Shown here one piece after another: positions 1 through 32,030 of a stretch of 64,000 bases of DNA (positions within the stretch are counted from its first letter, which is position 1; every line of letters starts with the position of its first letter). The stretch comes from Cinnamomum chago. Taxonomy: Eukaryota; Streptophyta; Magnoliopsida; Laurales; Lauraceae. The notes below the pieces were generated by a model. The model saw only the letters and a program-made list of their open reading frames with translations. It had not been told where the DNA came from and searched no databases. A program made the translations under genes and the position numbers. The DNA lies in the NCBI GenBank assembly GCA_038049695.1, contig CP142452.1:79348501-79412500 (forward strand). The letters run 5' to 3'.

Positions 1-831
1 CTGTTTTGTTTCAATTCGGCAATTGGTGATGTTTGCAATTGACCATACTCTGTTGGGTTAGTGTGATCTGGGTTTTGGAATTTGATTTTAGTCAGTTGGA
101 TTAGTGTGATTTGGTTTGAAATTTGATTTTAGTGGAGCTTTGTGACTAGCACTTAATTGGGATGAGATATGTGTTTCTTTTTTGGATTTAGTCAGATAGT
201 TGACTTTTTGGCAGCTTTATCCATTTTTTATGACTATGGAGTATGGATAGCCTCACATTTGATGGACCTTTTTCTCCGAGCAAGTATTCTGTTTTTACTG
301 TGTTGGCCCCTTGTATATGTCGTTTTTTGCCCTGTTTAAATGTCCCACTATGGATAGTTCCTGCATATATAAGTAGTGCCTTGGCATGTGCAGCTGATCC
401 AAGCTTGAAAAATTTAAGAGGGTTGCGTGTGAGTATCCATCAAATTCAAACGTTAAGTGTGCTTTTGTAGCACTCTAACCTACCATGCATTGATGGGAAA
501 AGGTTACAGCGGATGGAGTTACAGGAATTTTAACTTGTTTGTCATGTGTGCTCTCACAAAAATTGAAACTGGATATGAACTGACCATGGATGAGCCACAA
601 CCAAAAAAAAAAAGAGCTTAATTATGGATTTCAAATCAACAACTTCCATCTGGATTACAGAAAGAGTAGTTGAAATATAAGAATTTCCACAGGAAGAAGC
701 TTAATTATGTGTATTCGATTGCTTGTGAATTCTGTTTATACTTTTGACTGTGTTTTAGGTTGCCAATTGTTTTTCTTCTTCTTCTTCTTCTATTACCTTT
801 TCAATTGAAGTGACCAGTTTTATTACAACAG
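1..831 (+). other. Partial intron 1 of the MAP kinase gene
   Basis: No exon carrying the glycine-rich loop (GxGxxG) expected for MAPK exon 1 can be found here in any frame. The stretch is AT-rich and ends in a pyrimidine tract and an AG just before exon 2 at 832. I infer that exon 1 lies upstream of the window and this is the 3' part of a long first intron. Confidence 0.7.
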
Positions 832-4392
<3,561 letters not shown>

Positions 4393-5273
4393 TCCCTTCT
4401 ATGTGAAGTTATATTAAGGAACTGTTTTCCAGTTTGATGCTTCAGATTAAGTATAGTAGTGAGCATGGAAATCTATTTTGTTTACTCAGAGATCATCGAG
4501 TATCTGTTCATTGGGTTCAGCTTTAACTAAATACAATCCTCCTGATTAGGCTGCTTGATTCAAGTAGAGAAAAGATGAAGAAGCATCATGGAGGAAATGC
4601 GTGCAATTAATATTTATCTCTCAATGTACATATATAGTGAATCTTGTCGGCCAATGAATAACTATTTTGCTGTTGTGCAATGATGTTTCTGGTTAATGGA
4701 GATGTTGCGGTTTTTCATCTGTAGTTTACTATTAACAACTCAACTAGTTTTCTCGGTGAAAGAAAGAAGGTTGAAGACCTGTTGTATCATCTCATTGCTA
4801 ATATGGTCAATCCTCAGCTGTGCTTGTGTTGTGATCTTTTGCAATTAATATTGAAGAAGAATGATATGCTCTTTTTTTTCTTATCCATCTTTCTTTCAGT
4901 GTCTGTTACTTTTTGTAAGTATGCAGAGGCAAAGCTGCAATCCCTTGGTAGTGATATAAAGTTTTCAACCTATGACACCCAGATAATTAAAAACAAGCAA
5001 CGTATTGTACCATATCATATGAAATATTTTTACTTTTTTATATGTAAAATTCGTGTCCCTACCATATGTCCATATCAATAGGGTGCCCTTGTGTGCCCTC
5101 GCTGTGTCATTTTGTGCATCGTTGCTTTTAGTTGAGGTGAAACTACAATCCCTTAAAAATAATCAGGCCCTTGGTTGTGGTAACAAGTCTTTCAACCTAT
5201 ATTGCCTGGATACTTAAAAAATAAGTAGAATATCATGTCATATTATATCTCATATTTTACTTTTTAGAGGATT
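4393..5273 (+). other. MAPK 3' UTR and spacer
   Basis: The first ~300 bp after the stop are probably 3' UTR; an AATGAATAA-type polyadenylation context lies near 4653. The 99-codon open frame at 4782-5081 has no recognisable domain, and the stretch otherwise shows nothing. Confidence 0.5.
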
Positions 5274-5404
5274 TTACCCAAAAAATCTCTTAAGACTTAT
5301 TAATTGCCAAAAGCACCATCAACATCTTAAAAAGATCACAGTAGTCTCAAAGGCTCTATTTGGTATTTTTTTTAATTTTTTTTCTCAGCAAGGATATCCC
5401 AGCT
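5274..5404 (+). repeat. Left terminal inverted repeat of the Pack-type element
   Basis: Starts TTACCCAAAAAATC and pairs with the reverse complement of 10590-10721. It ends at the AAGGATATCCCAGC block. Confidence 0.75.
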
Positions 5405-7364
5405 TCTTTGCTTGAAAGAAATCCCAAAACCCTTTTTCTCTTTGGCACTTCCGCTCTTCCTTCTTCCTCTTCCGCTCTTCGGCTCTTCCGACCTACCCTC
5501 TTCCTTTGAGGCTCGACGGTTCAGGTATTTCTCTCCCTCTCTCTGTAGCTTCTTTCTCCCTCTCCCTCTTGCTAGGGTTTGTGCACATTAGGGTTTATGT
5601 TTTATGGAGGGAATTAGGGAAAAGGGCGACCCTGTTCCTCTTCTTTATATTGTTTGGTTTGCATCATTGTTCATGATATACTCCATCCACGATGTAGCCC
5701 ACAATCTAGACACCTTGTACTGTTGACATTTAATTGTATTCCAAGGTAATGCCAAATTTCTTTTTTATGTGGAAGATGGATATAGAAGCCATGTCCCCCG
5801 TTTTGTGCAATCCTCTTTTTATTTTTTTATTTATTTTTCTCTTGTCAAGTGATGTGGGGGTGATGGAGGGGCCCATGAAAAGTGGAGTGGTGGACTCTTG
5901 TGACTAGAATCCAAGAAATGGGATTTGAAAGGCTAGCATTTCAGGACCTTTTCATTTCAGTTCTTTGTGGGTAAGCTTTCTATCCACAGCATGGGTAGTG
6001 TTGGGTGGAATTCATGATGCCAACTCCACAATGTGGGGCACAAGTGAGGAAACATATGTACAGGAGTCATCGAATGTTGAAATTGAAAGGCCTCTTGTTT
6101 GTACATGGGGTTGTTGTTAAGGTTGAAAGAGAAAAGGACTTTGAAGAACCAAGTCCCCCATGGATTGGAGTAGGGAGAAGAGAGTTGTTGAGAAAAAGGT
6201 GAAGATGGAAAATATAATATTTTAATTTTGTAGAAAAGATTTGAAGTGTATTGCTATATGACATGTCTCACTTTTCACAGAATGGAAAGGGGCGACTCTG
6301 TCTCACTTTCAACTTTTAAAACATGAAAGACTTTTTGCTGGATAGATTAAAACCTCCCTTTGCAGAAGTTTGTCAATTTTTTTTTTATTTCACAGATTAA
6401 AGTATCTAAAAAGATTTCAACATTGGATCATCTTCTCTCTTAAGGCTTTAGTGATTGCAAGCTTCATCGTCCACGCTTCAGTCACCCTATGCTGCTTTGT
6501 CAATGATGCGACATACATAGTTTTGATTATCAATCGGTTTCAATCACCCTACCCTCACCATTAACCACCAATATAAACTGATACATCGGCTAGCTGTATC
6601 TGTTGACTTTTTTTTCAAAAGAAAAGATATTTAAGAATTGTTTAGTAATTCTTAGAAATGAAGAACCAATGCAGTCCAATTTTGTTGCTACATAATAATA
6701 TTCTCATTCTAGAAAGATGTCATGGATTTTCAACAAATTTTATTGGGGGGCATTTGACAACATCTGATTGAAAAAAAATTAATTTTGAAACCATGATAGT
6801 CTCAAAAGAACTAATTGAAATCATAAAAGATTTAGAAATCGGCAAAAGATTTGCAAGTTTTCACAAAAATCTCTTGGGATTTTAAACCTCTTTGAGAATC
6901 TCATAATTTCTATGGTGTTTTCCTTGAATGGAAACCCCACAAAAAATTTATATTTTCTGAAAATATCAATGATCTTTGTGTAGGGTTTTTCACTGTTAAC
7001 AGCATATTGGTTGAGTGAAAATTCACTGGAAAGAGCCTTGGCCAGTATTCATGTCTGGAGACTCTATTCCAGTCATGTAAAGACTACCAGCCAAGCTTAC
7101 GCACCAAAAGTATCTTTTTTTTTATGAATCACTCCATGCATTTTCCATGTTAAAAGATGGGGTGAAGCTGAACGTTCCTTTGATACTCCTGTTAGTGGGA
7201 ACTAAGAATGGGAAAAGATGCTTTCCATGAATTCCCCATGTTAGAAAAAGGGAAGATTTCCCACATCACTTTGCATGAGCACTATCACGACTTGATCTAG
7301 ACCTATTCTGGTGAGAAGCAACTCTTGCTTATAAACAGTTTTATGATAATTTCTAATAACATAC

Positions 7365-7616
7365 TGCTCAGTGTGCTGATTTGTAACTGAAGTAGATTGA
7401 ACACTAATTGAGGTTGCAGGCCAAAGTTTGAAATCCAATGGGTTGCCACCCTACAAGAAAAGTAAGTATTAAAGCGCCAGGATATGAAGTCGAAATTATT
7501 TTGCACATGATGAGTAAGAGAAAATAAGCACTATAGTCTTACCTTCTCAAGAAATTCAAGTTCCCTCCTCCGTTTATGCACTCTGTCTTTCTCATATTGG
7601 TCAGTTGGGTAGTCAA
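7365..7616 (-). pseudogene. EAF1: Fragment of an EAF1-like chromatin gene (two exons)
   Basis: On the minus strand an exon at 7543-7616 (donor AAG|GTAAG) encodes a stretch ending RRRELEFLEK. A second exon at 7365-7450 (acceptor TTGTAG, donor GCA|GTATGT) encodes GGNPLDFKL followed by SVQSTSVTNQ. From memory this order matches the N-terminal region of plant EAF1, the NuA4 histone-acetyltransferase scaffold with HSA and SANT domains. Those domains are absent here. No start codon or further in-frame exon was found, and the pieces lie inside the inverted-repeat element. I read it as a captured, non-functional fragment. The identity is recalled, not searched. Confidence 0.6.
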
Positions 7617-8136
7617 CTCAAAGTCTATCCAAGATGAACTGCACTTGACCCTTGGAGAACTAGGAAGGAAAAAAATTGGCAATAGAAAGAAAAATTGTTC
7701 TAAATCTATCCATCTTCTCCATTTTTCCTCTTGTGGGCTCTCCTGTTTGTGTGATTTATAGCAGAGAGATGGTGTGTGTGAGACTGTGAGTGCTATTGCC
7801 AACATGGGGGGTCATGGGTGCCTAGGATTTCTGGGTGGTGGGTGCTGACACAAGAACATGTGTTACTGTTTACTTCCTGCAATAGGATTTGTGAAAGGCA
7901 ATTTGATTTGTGAAAGGGTGGGCCCCACCAGTGAACTTCGCAGGATAGAGGTACATTATACAGTATTAAAAAACACAGGTTCCATTATCCTCCCAAGTCC
8001 CACCTCTCAAGCACACACATGCATGGCAGCTTTGCAATTTTTGATACAAGGCTGGGCATTGTAGCTAACCCATTTTCAACCTCCTCTTCCTGTTGAAAGT
8101 TGAATTTTGAAACCAATAGTGTTAGAGAAACTGTGA

Positions 8137-8176
8137 TTCTCTCTCTTTCTCTCTCTCTCTCTCTCTTTCTCTCTCT
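8137..8176. repeat. CT microsatellite
   Basis: Imperfect (CT)n run with a few TTT interruptions. Confidence 0.9.
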
Positions 8177-8553
8177 GCAATCATTCTTCTGAAACAATAC
8201 AGAGTGCTCATGTCAATGACTAATGTTTAACAAATTGGACAGTAGAGTAAGAACAACAATTAAAATAATTCTCTTTTTGAATGGTAAACCAAAAGTTTTG
8301 GAGTGAGCTCAAAGTCCTCAACAACAACGGTTTTAAACCAAAAAACCAATCTAACAATTTCTTCGTTTATACAATAAGTTTTACGATTTTATTTTGTCAT
8401 TATGCTTAACTTGTGTGTGCAAAACGTCAGAAACTCCTATATCTACATAGTGCAATATCTGTATGTTGTACCATTTGCAACACAGTGATGAACTGCTTTT
8501 AAGAGATTTGTTTCATTATCATGCACTATATAACTGATGTTTTATGCATGCAG

Positions 8554-8743
8554 ATGGAAGAAAAAAGACATCAAGGAACTGAAAATATCATTCTATATGA
8601 ACAACAAAACCACAAATTTGAAGGACCTTCAAAGAAAAGATGGACATCCCCCACCAAGACAATGGGAACGACTATGGGGTCTTCGCATGTGCTTTCGCCG
8701 AACACTGCATTCTTTGAAAACCACTGAAGTTCACACAAGCTGA
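8554..8743 (+). other. Possible terminal exon of unknown gene
   Basis: A good acceptor (TATGCATGCAG at 8543-8553) precedes an open frame to a TGA at 8741. One frame encodes a basic peptide containing PPPRQWERLWGLRMCFRR. I recognise no family. An alternative frame starting with the ATG at 8554 is open for about 58 codons. An AT-rich 3'-UTR-like stretch follows. It may be another captured host fragment or noise. Confidence 0.3.
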
Positions 8744-9228
8744 CATTCCATTTTATCGGAGCAAAATAGTTCTGGAGATATTCAAAATGACCTGGGTACT
8801 AAACTCCTATAGATTGGATTTAAGTGCTTTAGACTAAGAAACTGACCTTCATATTTTTGTGTAATTTACCAGTTTTTTTGTATGGTCAGTTTGCATGTAT
8901 ATTCAGTTGACACAGTATGACATGCTTTTGGAGAATTGGATGTGCATATTGTTTTTAGTTAGAGATGATGTATTCGTGTAGACAGTTGTTAATTTGATTT
9001 ACCTTATACCATTTTGTTAGAATATGTGTCAAATTGGTAGGGAACTTGCTGTTAAATGCTAATGTGAATGTGCATGTCTACCTTTGATGGACGACTGTGT
9101 GATTATCAAGGAACTTGATGATGGATGTGAATGTGAAGGTGCATGTCTACCTTTGATACAGGGATTACTTTATGTCTTAATGGGCTGTAGAGATGCATTT
9201 CTCTTATGGACTAGACAGGGATATCCAC

Positions 9229-9728
9229 GCATCCATTGTCTTGTGGGCGGGGATATCGCCGCCAATGACAATGTTTTGGAAGGGGATATCCCTGCTTGTG
9301 TTAGCACTGTAAGCGGGGATATCTCCGCCCAAGTTAGTGTTGTGAACATGGATATCCCTGCCCACTGCAATACTGTCTCAGACTGGTTTCATTTGGGACG
9401 GGGGATATCCCCGCCCAAGTTAGTGCTGTGAATAGGGATATCCCTACCAACTGTAGTACTGTTTCAGACTGGTTTAAGTTGGGACGGGGATATCCCCGCC
9501 CAAGTTAGTGCTGTGAACAAGGATATCCCTACCCACTGCAGTACTGTCTCAGAGTGGTTTCAGCTGGGACAGGGATATCCCCGCCGAAGTTAGTGTTGTG
9601 AACAGGGATATCCCTGCCTACTGCAGTACTTTCTTCAGAGTTGTTTCAGTTGGGACGGGGACATCCCCGCCCAAATTACTGCTGTGAAGAGGGATATCCT
9701 TGCTCACTGGAGTACTGTGGGTTAGAGT
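9229..9728. repeat. Palindromic GGGATATCCC minisatellite, ~85-bp unit
   Basis: Units begin near 9315, 9401, 9486, 9571 and 9657 (periods 85-86 bp), with more degenerate sequence before and after. Each unit holds two GATATC-centred palindromes (GGGGATATCCCCGCCC and AGGGATATCCCTGCC) separated by AGTTAGTGCTGTGAA and ACTGCAGTACTGTCTCAGA. The same motif recurs at 10560-10605 beside the right inverted repeat. Confidence 0.9.
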
Positions 9729-10589
9729 GGTTTCAGTACTTGAAATGGGTTTAACACCAATAACAAATATAAACAATGACATGAATTTCAATGACAAAAA
9801 TGTTATATTATAGACTCCATCCATTATTATCAAATAATATTAAATGAATTGTATTAATATATCAACAAATGGACAAAGAGACATGACTACCTAATTTATT
9901 ATTGCTTATGAAACAAATCTTCAGCACTCCATGAAGTATTGGCAATGGCCATTGAGAATTATATTTAACCAATAAAATATACACATACGAGCCCTTATCC
10001 ATTTGTATCTCTCATTTGATGAATTATGACCAAATGTCCATTCCTTATTAAACTAATGCCCATGTGTATGTAATTGATAGAATCACAAAACTATTTTCAA
10101 ATCTTAAATATTTCTATGTTGGCCAATGCTCATGCCCAACTCCATATCCAACCATTTCTATGTAAGCAAAAGCTGATGATGCCCAGTTCTATCATCTTTT
10201 AATACATTCAAAGCCAATGCCCATTTGTATTACTGAAATACGGTCATTTTATCTTAAGAAAGTTAATGTGGACTACCTATGGAGTAAGTATTAATTATCC
10301 ATGAAGGAAATGGAAGCTTTAATGAATCCTTCCAAACATCAACTTTTTGGGTAAAAGAAAAACACATGTGGAGATTGTGCTTTTAGGTTTAATCAAATGT
10401 AAAAAAGGTAAATTTAGACTACCAACCTCTTTAATGAAGCCCAAAATTATGATTCTCCCATAAATCAAGGTAATGTGAAAGAAGGGTTGTAGAGAGACCA
10501 GAAAAGGCAAAGGGGAAAAGGGAGTTCGACGGTCTTTAAGCTACAATAAACGACGAACAGGGATATCCCCGCTCATTTACTTAGAATGA

Positions 10590-10721
10590 GCTGCAATATC
10601 CCCGCTCAGTGCTAAAAGCAAAAAAAAATACCAAACGAGGCCTTTGAGACTACTGTGGTTTTTATAAGAATTTGATTGTGCTTTTGGCTTTTGACAAGTC
10701 TTAAAGGAATTTTTTGGGTAA
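10590..10721 (-). repeat. Right terminal inverted repeat of the Pack-type element
   Basis: Reverse-complement partner of 5274-5404, ending in ATTTTTTGGGTAA. Confidence 0.75.
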
Positions 10722-10920
10722 GAGATGGTATGTATAAAATTTATGTTCTTGTCATATACATGGTGTGTCCTTACTCTATTGTATCTGTACATCATAGCTT
10801 TGGGCTGTGACAGGCTCCTATCATAGCAGTAAAGAATGTCATATCTAAACATTTTGTAACAGATGATTTTATGTAACGAGGACTTCCTGATGCCGAGGAA
10901 AACTATTGGCTCCTCACCAT

Positions 10921-11280
10921 TAGGGATGTAAATGATCCCTATTTGTCGATTATCAAGAGGTGTCAATCTGTTAAAAATTGAGTTTGGGTCCTTATTTAAT
11001 TTCCGATGAGTAAACGGGTCCGGGTCTACCTTAGCTCTGACTTGTGGAGGTGTGCACCTGAGGCCTGACATATTACCTCATTTTTTTAGAATTCCTCTTA
11101 AAAATTAATATTTTTTTCCATATCATTCGCTACCTAGACCTGGACCCAAACCATAAATGTAACCGGTTCTAGTTTCGGTTCCATCATCTCATTAATGTTT
11201 CTGGCTCTACTTTCTCATTAACAGTTCTGGTTCCAAGTCCACTAGGGACCTGAACGTGAACCGTCCCGTTCACATCCCTA
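10921..11280. mobile_element. hAT-type MITE, copy 1 (360 bp)
   Basis: Ends are TAGGGATGTAAATGA and CACATCCCTA (short inverted repeats). A perfect 8-bp target duplication CTCACCAT lies at 10913-10920 and 11281-11288. The interior is homologous to the MITE at 30966-31355, sharing AAACGGGTCCGGGTC and ACATATTACCTCA. An 8-bp duplication and a TAGGG terminus are typical of hAT elements. Confidence 0.92.
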
Positions 11281-11288
11281 CTCACCAT

Positions 11289-13568
11289 GGGTTTATTTGT
11301 GCCATTTGAGGATTCCTTGATAGAGAGGAATTTCTGCCACCTGGTGCGACAAGTTTCCTAGTGAAAGACATTTTTTAACTGAGTTTCCATGGAAAGGAAA
11401 ATGAAATCCATTTTTGGGTAGGGCAGGAGTGGAGAAGACTGAAGAGATACATGCTTTGAGTTTACTATGGCATAGATGTATGCAAGCAGCTACTGCAAAT
11501 ATAATACACCAGTTTGGATCACCTGCGGGTGATGCACATCTGGGCTAGATGTGCACCTTTCAGTGGGGCCCGCCGGGGAGGGGATTGATGGATCCGACTG
11601 GGCTCAGTCTCCCTACCAAGTTTGGGCCCCTCTTGATCATCCTACCACCTTCGTTTGGGCCTCAAAAGAGAAATTTGAAGTAGAATTTTTTTTTTTTTTT
11701 CTGATTTTCCATGCAGTCGCATTTCTTCTTGTTTGGAATGACACATTTTCCTTATGAAAAAAAAAAAAAAAATTTGAAAGAGAGGATTTTGTTTTCCCAT
11801 GTTACCTGTCTTTGTGCGATATCGTATTGCCCTTTTTTTAAAAACTCTTTTTAAACCCATTACAGGGTTAAAAAAAAAAAAAAAAAACTTGTCTGTACGA
11901 AGGGCATATTAAAGTTGGGATTAAAGTTTACATGTGGAGCAAAAATGAAGTGAGAGTAAAATCATGAATAAAGTAAAAATAAAGGAGGTTAAAGTAAAAA
12001 AAAAAAGAAGAAGCATTTTTCACTAAATGAAGATGCTCCCAAGTACATTCCGATCACCCTTAGCAAAGTGCAGCCCTTTAAGTAACTTAGCTTACGTGAA
12101 ACACTCAGGGTCCATCCAAGTGTTCAAAGATACAAATTAATGTGCGAGTTTTTTTAAATAAATCAAACGTCTAAAAAACTCATATTTATTACAAATATAT
12201 GATTATAATACAACTATTAAAAAATCCTTTTACAAATAGTAAAGGAAAAAAAGCTCCCCCACCCCCCCTCCCACTAGCTAACAAATTATTATTAAAAATA
12301 ATAATAATAATAAGATATGAAATCCCCTCACATAATATTCCAAATTTCAAAAGAAATTGTATTGAAAAAACAATTGTAAAATCTTATCCATTAAAAATTC
12401 TCAAAGTAATAAATCACACTACATCCACAGCCACCAGTGGCACCCCCACCCCCCAAAAAAACACCCCCCATCATTGAAAGTTCCATCATATTTTGTCAGT
12501 AGCGTACTTGTGGATCGTAGGTTTGCTCCCGGAGGTTGAGGGTTTGAAATTGCACTACCACATATCCGGCTCCTCCTATGCCACTGGGGATTAGTCGGGC
12601 TGGGGAAAAAAAGATTGTGGATTCTATATATCGTGATATCCACATCCAAAATGTACAGACAATATGCTATGGATTTCACAAGCCACCAGTTCACTAATGT
12701 CTCCAATTGGATGCCACAATACGCCACCATCTGGAACATGATGTAAAGGAGTGAAATACGACTCAAAAATGCTGTTCTGACTTCCCTTCTTACCCAAATC
12801 AGTTCAAGATTTTCCCTTCTCCATGCACAGAAACGACGAAAACCCATTTGTTCGGTACTTAATTCTTCAGACAACCATGCAATACCTTTCTATCGAATTG
12901 CCTAGACAGAGCTAAAAGGTAAGGATCAAAGTTGTAGATTCATAAGACGCCATCAAACATTCTCCCCTTTGATAGGAAATGATTACACATCCATCCATCT
13001 GGTAAATTAAATCCTATGTAATGGCCCCATCAACTCCAGTTCCTTCCACTCCTCACTGCTCTAATTCTCCTTTGATGAAACCCCCTTTACCATGAATCCT
13101 CATAATTCAAAGTAGCCCAGAGAATATAGGCACCTCCAGGTTGTCAAAAAAAAAAAAAAACCAGAGAGAACAGAAACCTCCAGATGACTAGAAACACATG
13201 CCGCTTTTGGCTCAAAGATTAGATCGAGAATGGGATTAACGGTATAGAGTTTCAAATAAAGTCAGCTAAACATTTACCTCTGAAGTGACAAAAGGTCATT
13301 CAAAACTCATGCCTTCATCATAACAGCAGGCAAAATGCGTTTATTGACACCAACAATCAATCCACATTCCAAACAGACCCAGATTGATATATAAATAACT
13401 CATCTTACCAACACTGTCGATAGCACAAGCTAATGAAGGATTTGACGGTACCTCCTCTAATCTCGGCCATGTAAGGGATTAGAGGTGTCCATGATTGTCA
13501 CTAGAACCTGTGTTTGGTCCAATGGTGTATTGCGGCTAGTGACTGATAACATCTGCAAGTCTCAAGTC
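11289..13568. other. Spacer and 3' flank of the ZC3H15 gene
   Basis: No gene recognised. It contains long A/T homopolymers (near 11687, 11758, 11871), an AT-rich block at 12130-12420 and a SINE-like patch at about 12500-12605 (ends undefined). The stretch above about 13000 is probably the ZC3H15 3' UTR on the minus strand. The 151-codon minus-strand frame at 12419-12874 looks accidental. Confidence 0.5.
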
Positions 13569-30549
<16,981 letters not shown>

Positions 30550-30830
30550 CTCTCTCTTTCTTAGATATTGCTACTGCCGCTGGTAGAATAAGATTGTGGT
30601 AATGTGAAGATAGATAGTATCAGAAAGGAAATCAACTACAAGAAAGGCAAAGAGAAGTGCAGAAAGTGGGAGAACGAGAGAGAGAGTATTTCTTTCCTTT
30701 TTTTCCGTGTGCCAAACGGAGGAGATTATACAAGGGGGGAAGAAAGAGCAGCCGATGATCTCCACACTTCCCTTTGGTTTTTTCTTTTTTCTCATACACG
30801 TCGGGAGCGCTCAAGCTAGGGTGTTATGGG
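30550..30830 (-). promoter_or_regulatory. Probable 5' UTR and promoter of ZC3H15
   Basis: Sequence upstream of the ATG at 30549. On the minus strand it contains CT-rich tracts (GAGAGAGAG on plus at 30676-30686) typical of plant leaders. No clear TATA box was fixed. Confidence 0.4.
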
Positions 30831-30965
30831 TTTGTCAGGTTGGATTGGTCCAAGAATGATCATTTTAGTTACCCATAAATTTAGGCCCAAGTCCATGCTA
30901 CAGAGCTGAAAGTTAGGCCCTTTGTGGAACGTACGTGCACCTTTGGATTGGGGGTGGGTCTTTAA

Positions 30966-31355
30966 TAGGGATGTAAATGAGTCCCTAATTCTCCAATTAT
31001 CCAAAAGCTCTGACTCATTAAAAATCGGGTATAGGTCCTTATTTAGGCCCCGATAGGTAAACGGGTCCGGGTCCGGATCCGGTTCCACCTTGGTTCGGAC
31101 CGTGGACCCAAGACCCAACATATTACCTCAATTTTCGAAAATCTCTCCTAAAAACCATATTTTTTTTAAAAATATCATTCTCTGCCTAAACCCGGACCCG
31201 GATCTAGACTCGTCCCATATATGTTTCTGATTCCGATTCCGGAGCCAAAAAATTGATTTCGAAATGGTTTCGGGTCCGAATTCGGTTCCACCTTCTCTTT
31301 CACGGTTTCGGGTCTACCATAGACCAAAACTGGAACCGACCCATTTACAACCCTA
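30966..31355. mobile_element. hAT-type MITE, copy 2 (390 bp)
   Basis: Ends are TAGGGATGTAAATGA and CATTTACAACCCTA, with a perfect 8-bp target duplication GTCTTTAA at 30958-30965 and 31356-31363. The interior is homologous to the MITE at 10921-11280. Confidence 0.93.
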
Positions 31356-31363
31356 GTCTTTAA

Positions 31364-31789
31364 ACATGCAAAGGCCCAAGATCGGGCCGATAGTCATTGG
31401 GGCTAGACAATAGGATTGAGTTCATCCCATGGACCTAAAATTTCAACATGTATTCATCTTAAGGCTTGTTTGGATAAATGAGGAGTGAAATAAAATGAAG
31501 TGGATTTCAAATGTGGAGTGGAGTGAAGAGAAGTAGGTTGAAGTTAAAGTAGATTACCTCACTTCACTCCATTTGGATGCTTATATTGAAGTTAATGTTT
31601 GGAGTAGAATCCACTTTTAGAAAATTAAAGTTTTTAGAGTTGAAATGAAATTGAGTACATAAGACTCACAACATTACTTCATCTATTGGGCTAGTCTCAT
31701 CCAAACGGAGTAGAGTTGAAATTTTAGACTGTTAGGGCCCATATAACTTCACTCTACTCTATTTTTTAAAGTCCCTAGGGTTTCATAAA
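31364..31789. other. Spacer with possible MITE remnant
   Basis: A stretch from AAGGCTTGTTTGGAT (about 31461) contains inverted repeats built on GAAGTGGA/TTCACTCC, with CATCCAAACGGAG near 31690. Borders could not be fixed. Confidence 0.35.
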
Positions 31790-32030
31790 ACAGTCAAGCG
31801 TGTGGCTATTTCTTTTTATTTGCAAGGATGGAGAAAGGATATCAAAAAGTGGGTCTAAGAATGTGACATATGCCTACCCTTGCTAGGATTGTTGCATCCA
31901 TTACCCATTCCAGATGAAATATCGCATCACGTATCTATTGATTTCATTGATGGCCTTCCCATCACCTCTGACAAATCAGCAATATTTGTAGTTGTGGACC
32001 GCCTTGGCAAATATGGTCATTTTTTATACT
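31790..32030 (+). pseudogene. Ty3/gypsy integrase fragment
   Basis: One frame encodes WRKDIKKWV, a stop, then ECDIC, GLLHPLPIPDE, IDFIDGLP and VVVDRLGKYGHF. This is the zinc-binding and core start of a chromovirus-type integrase. The usual spacer between ECDIC and GLLHPLP is shortened. The fragment is cut at about 32030 by a T-run. Confidence 0.8.

Larger units (their letters stand above)
5274..10721. mobile_element. Probable Pack-type DNA transposon with ~131-bp terminal inverted repeats
   Basis: Sequence 5274-5404 matches the reverse complement of 10590-10721. Shared blocks include TTACCCAAAAAAT at the very ends, CCAAAAGCAC, CACAGTAGTCTCAAAGGC and TTTGGTATTTTTTTT, roughly 75-80% identity by eye. 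The inner edge of both repeats carries a GGATAT..CAGCT block. The same GGGATATCCC motif forms the minisatellite at 9229-9728, which ties the interior to the ends. Inside are an EAF1-like gene fragment on the minus strand, a pyrimidine-rich 5'-leader-like stretch at 5400-5560 and a possible terminal exon at 8554. No transposase is visible, so it would be non-autonomous. I found no convincing target-site duplication, so assignment to the Mutator superfamily is inference. The alternative is two independent inverted copies of a MITE. Confidence 0.6.

Noticed and set aside
243-470. 75-codon frame as possible MAPK exon 1
   Set aside because: It encodes no glycine-rich loop and its end does not join the phase of exon 2.
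9084-9431. 115-codon plus frame with GDIPA repeats
   Set aside because: Half of it is the GGGATATCCC minisatellite, and the minus strand is open too; not evidence of a protein.
10577-11071. 164-codon minus-strand frame
   Set aside because: It overlaps the inverted repeat and the hAT MITE and shows no domain; a chance frame in repeats.
12419-12874. 151-codon minus-strand frame near the ZC3H15 3' end
   Set aside because: No recognisable domain; it ends in low-complexity Gly/Trp from a C-rich tract.
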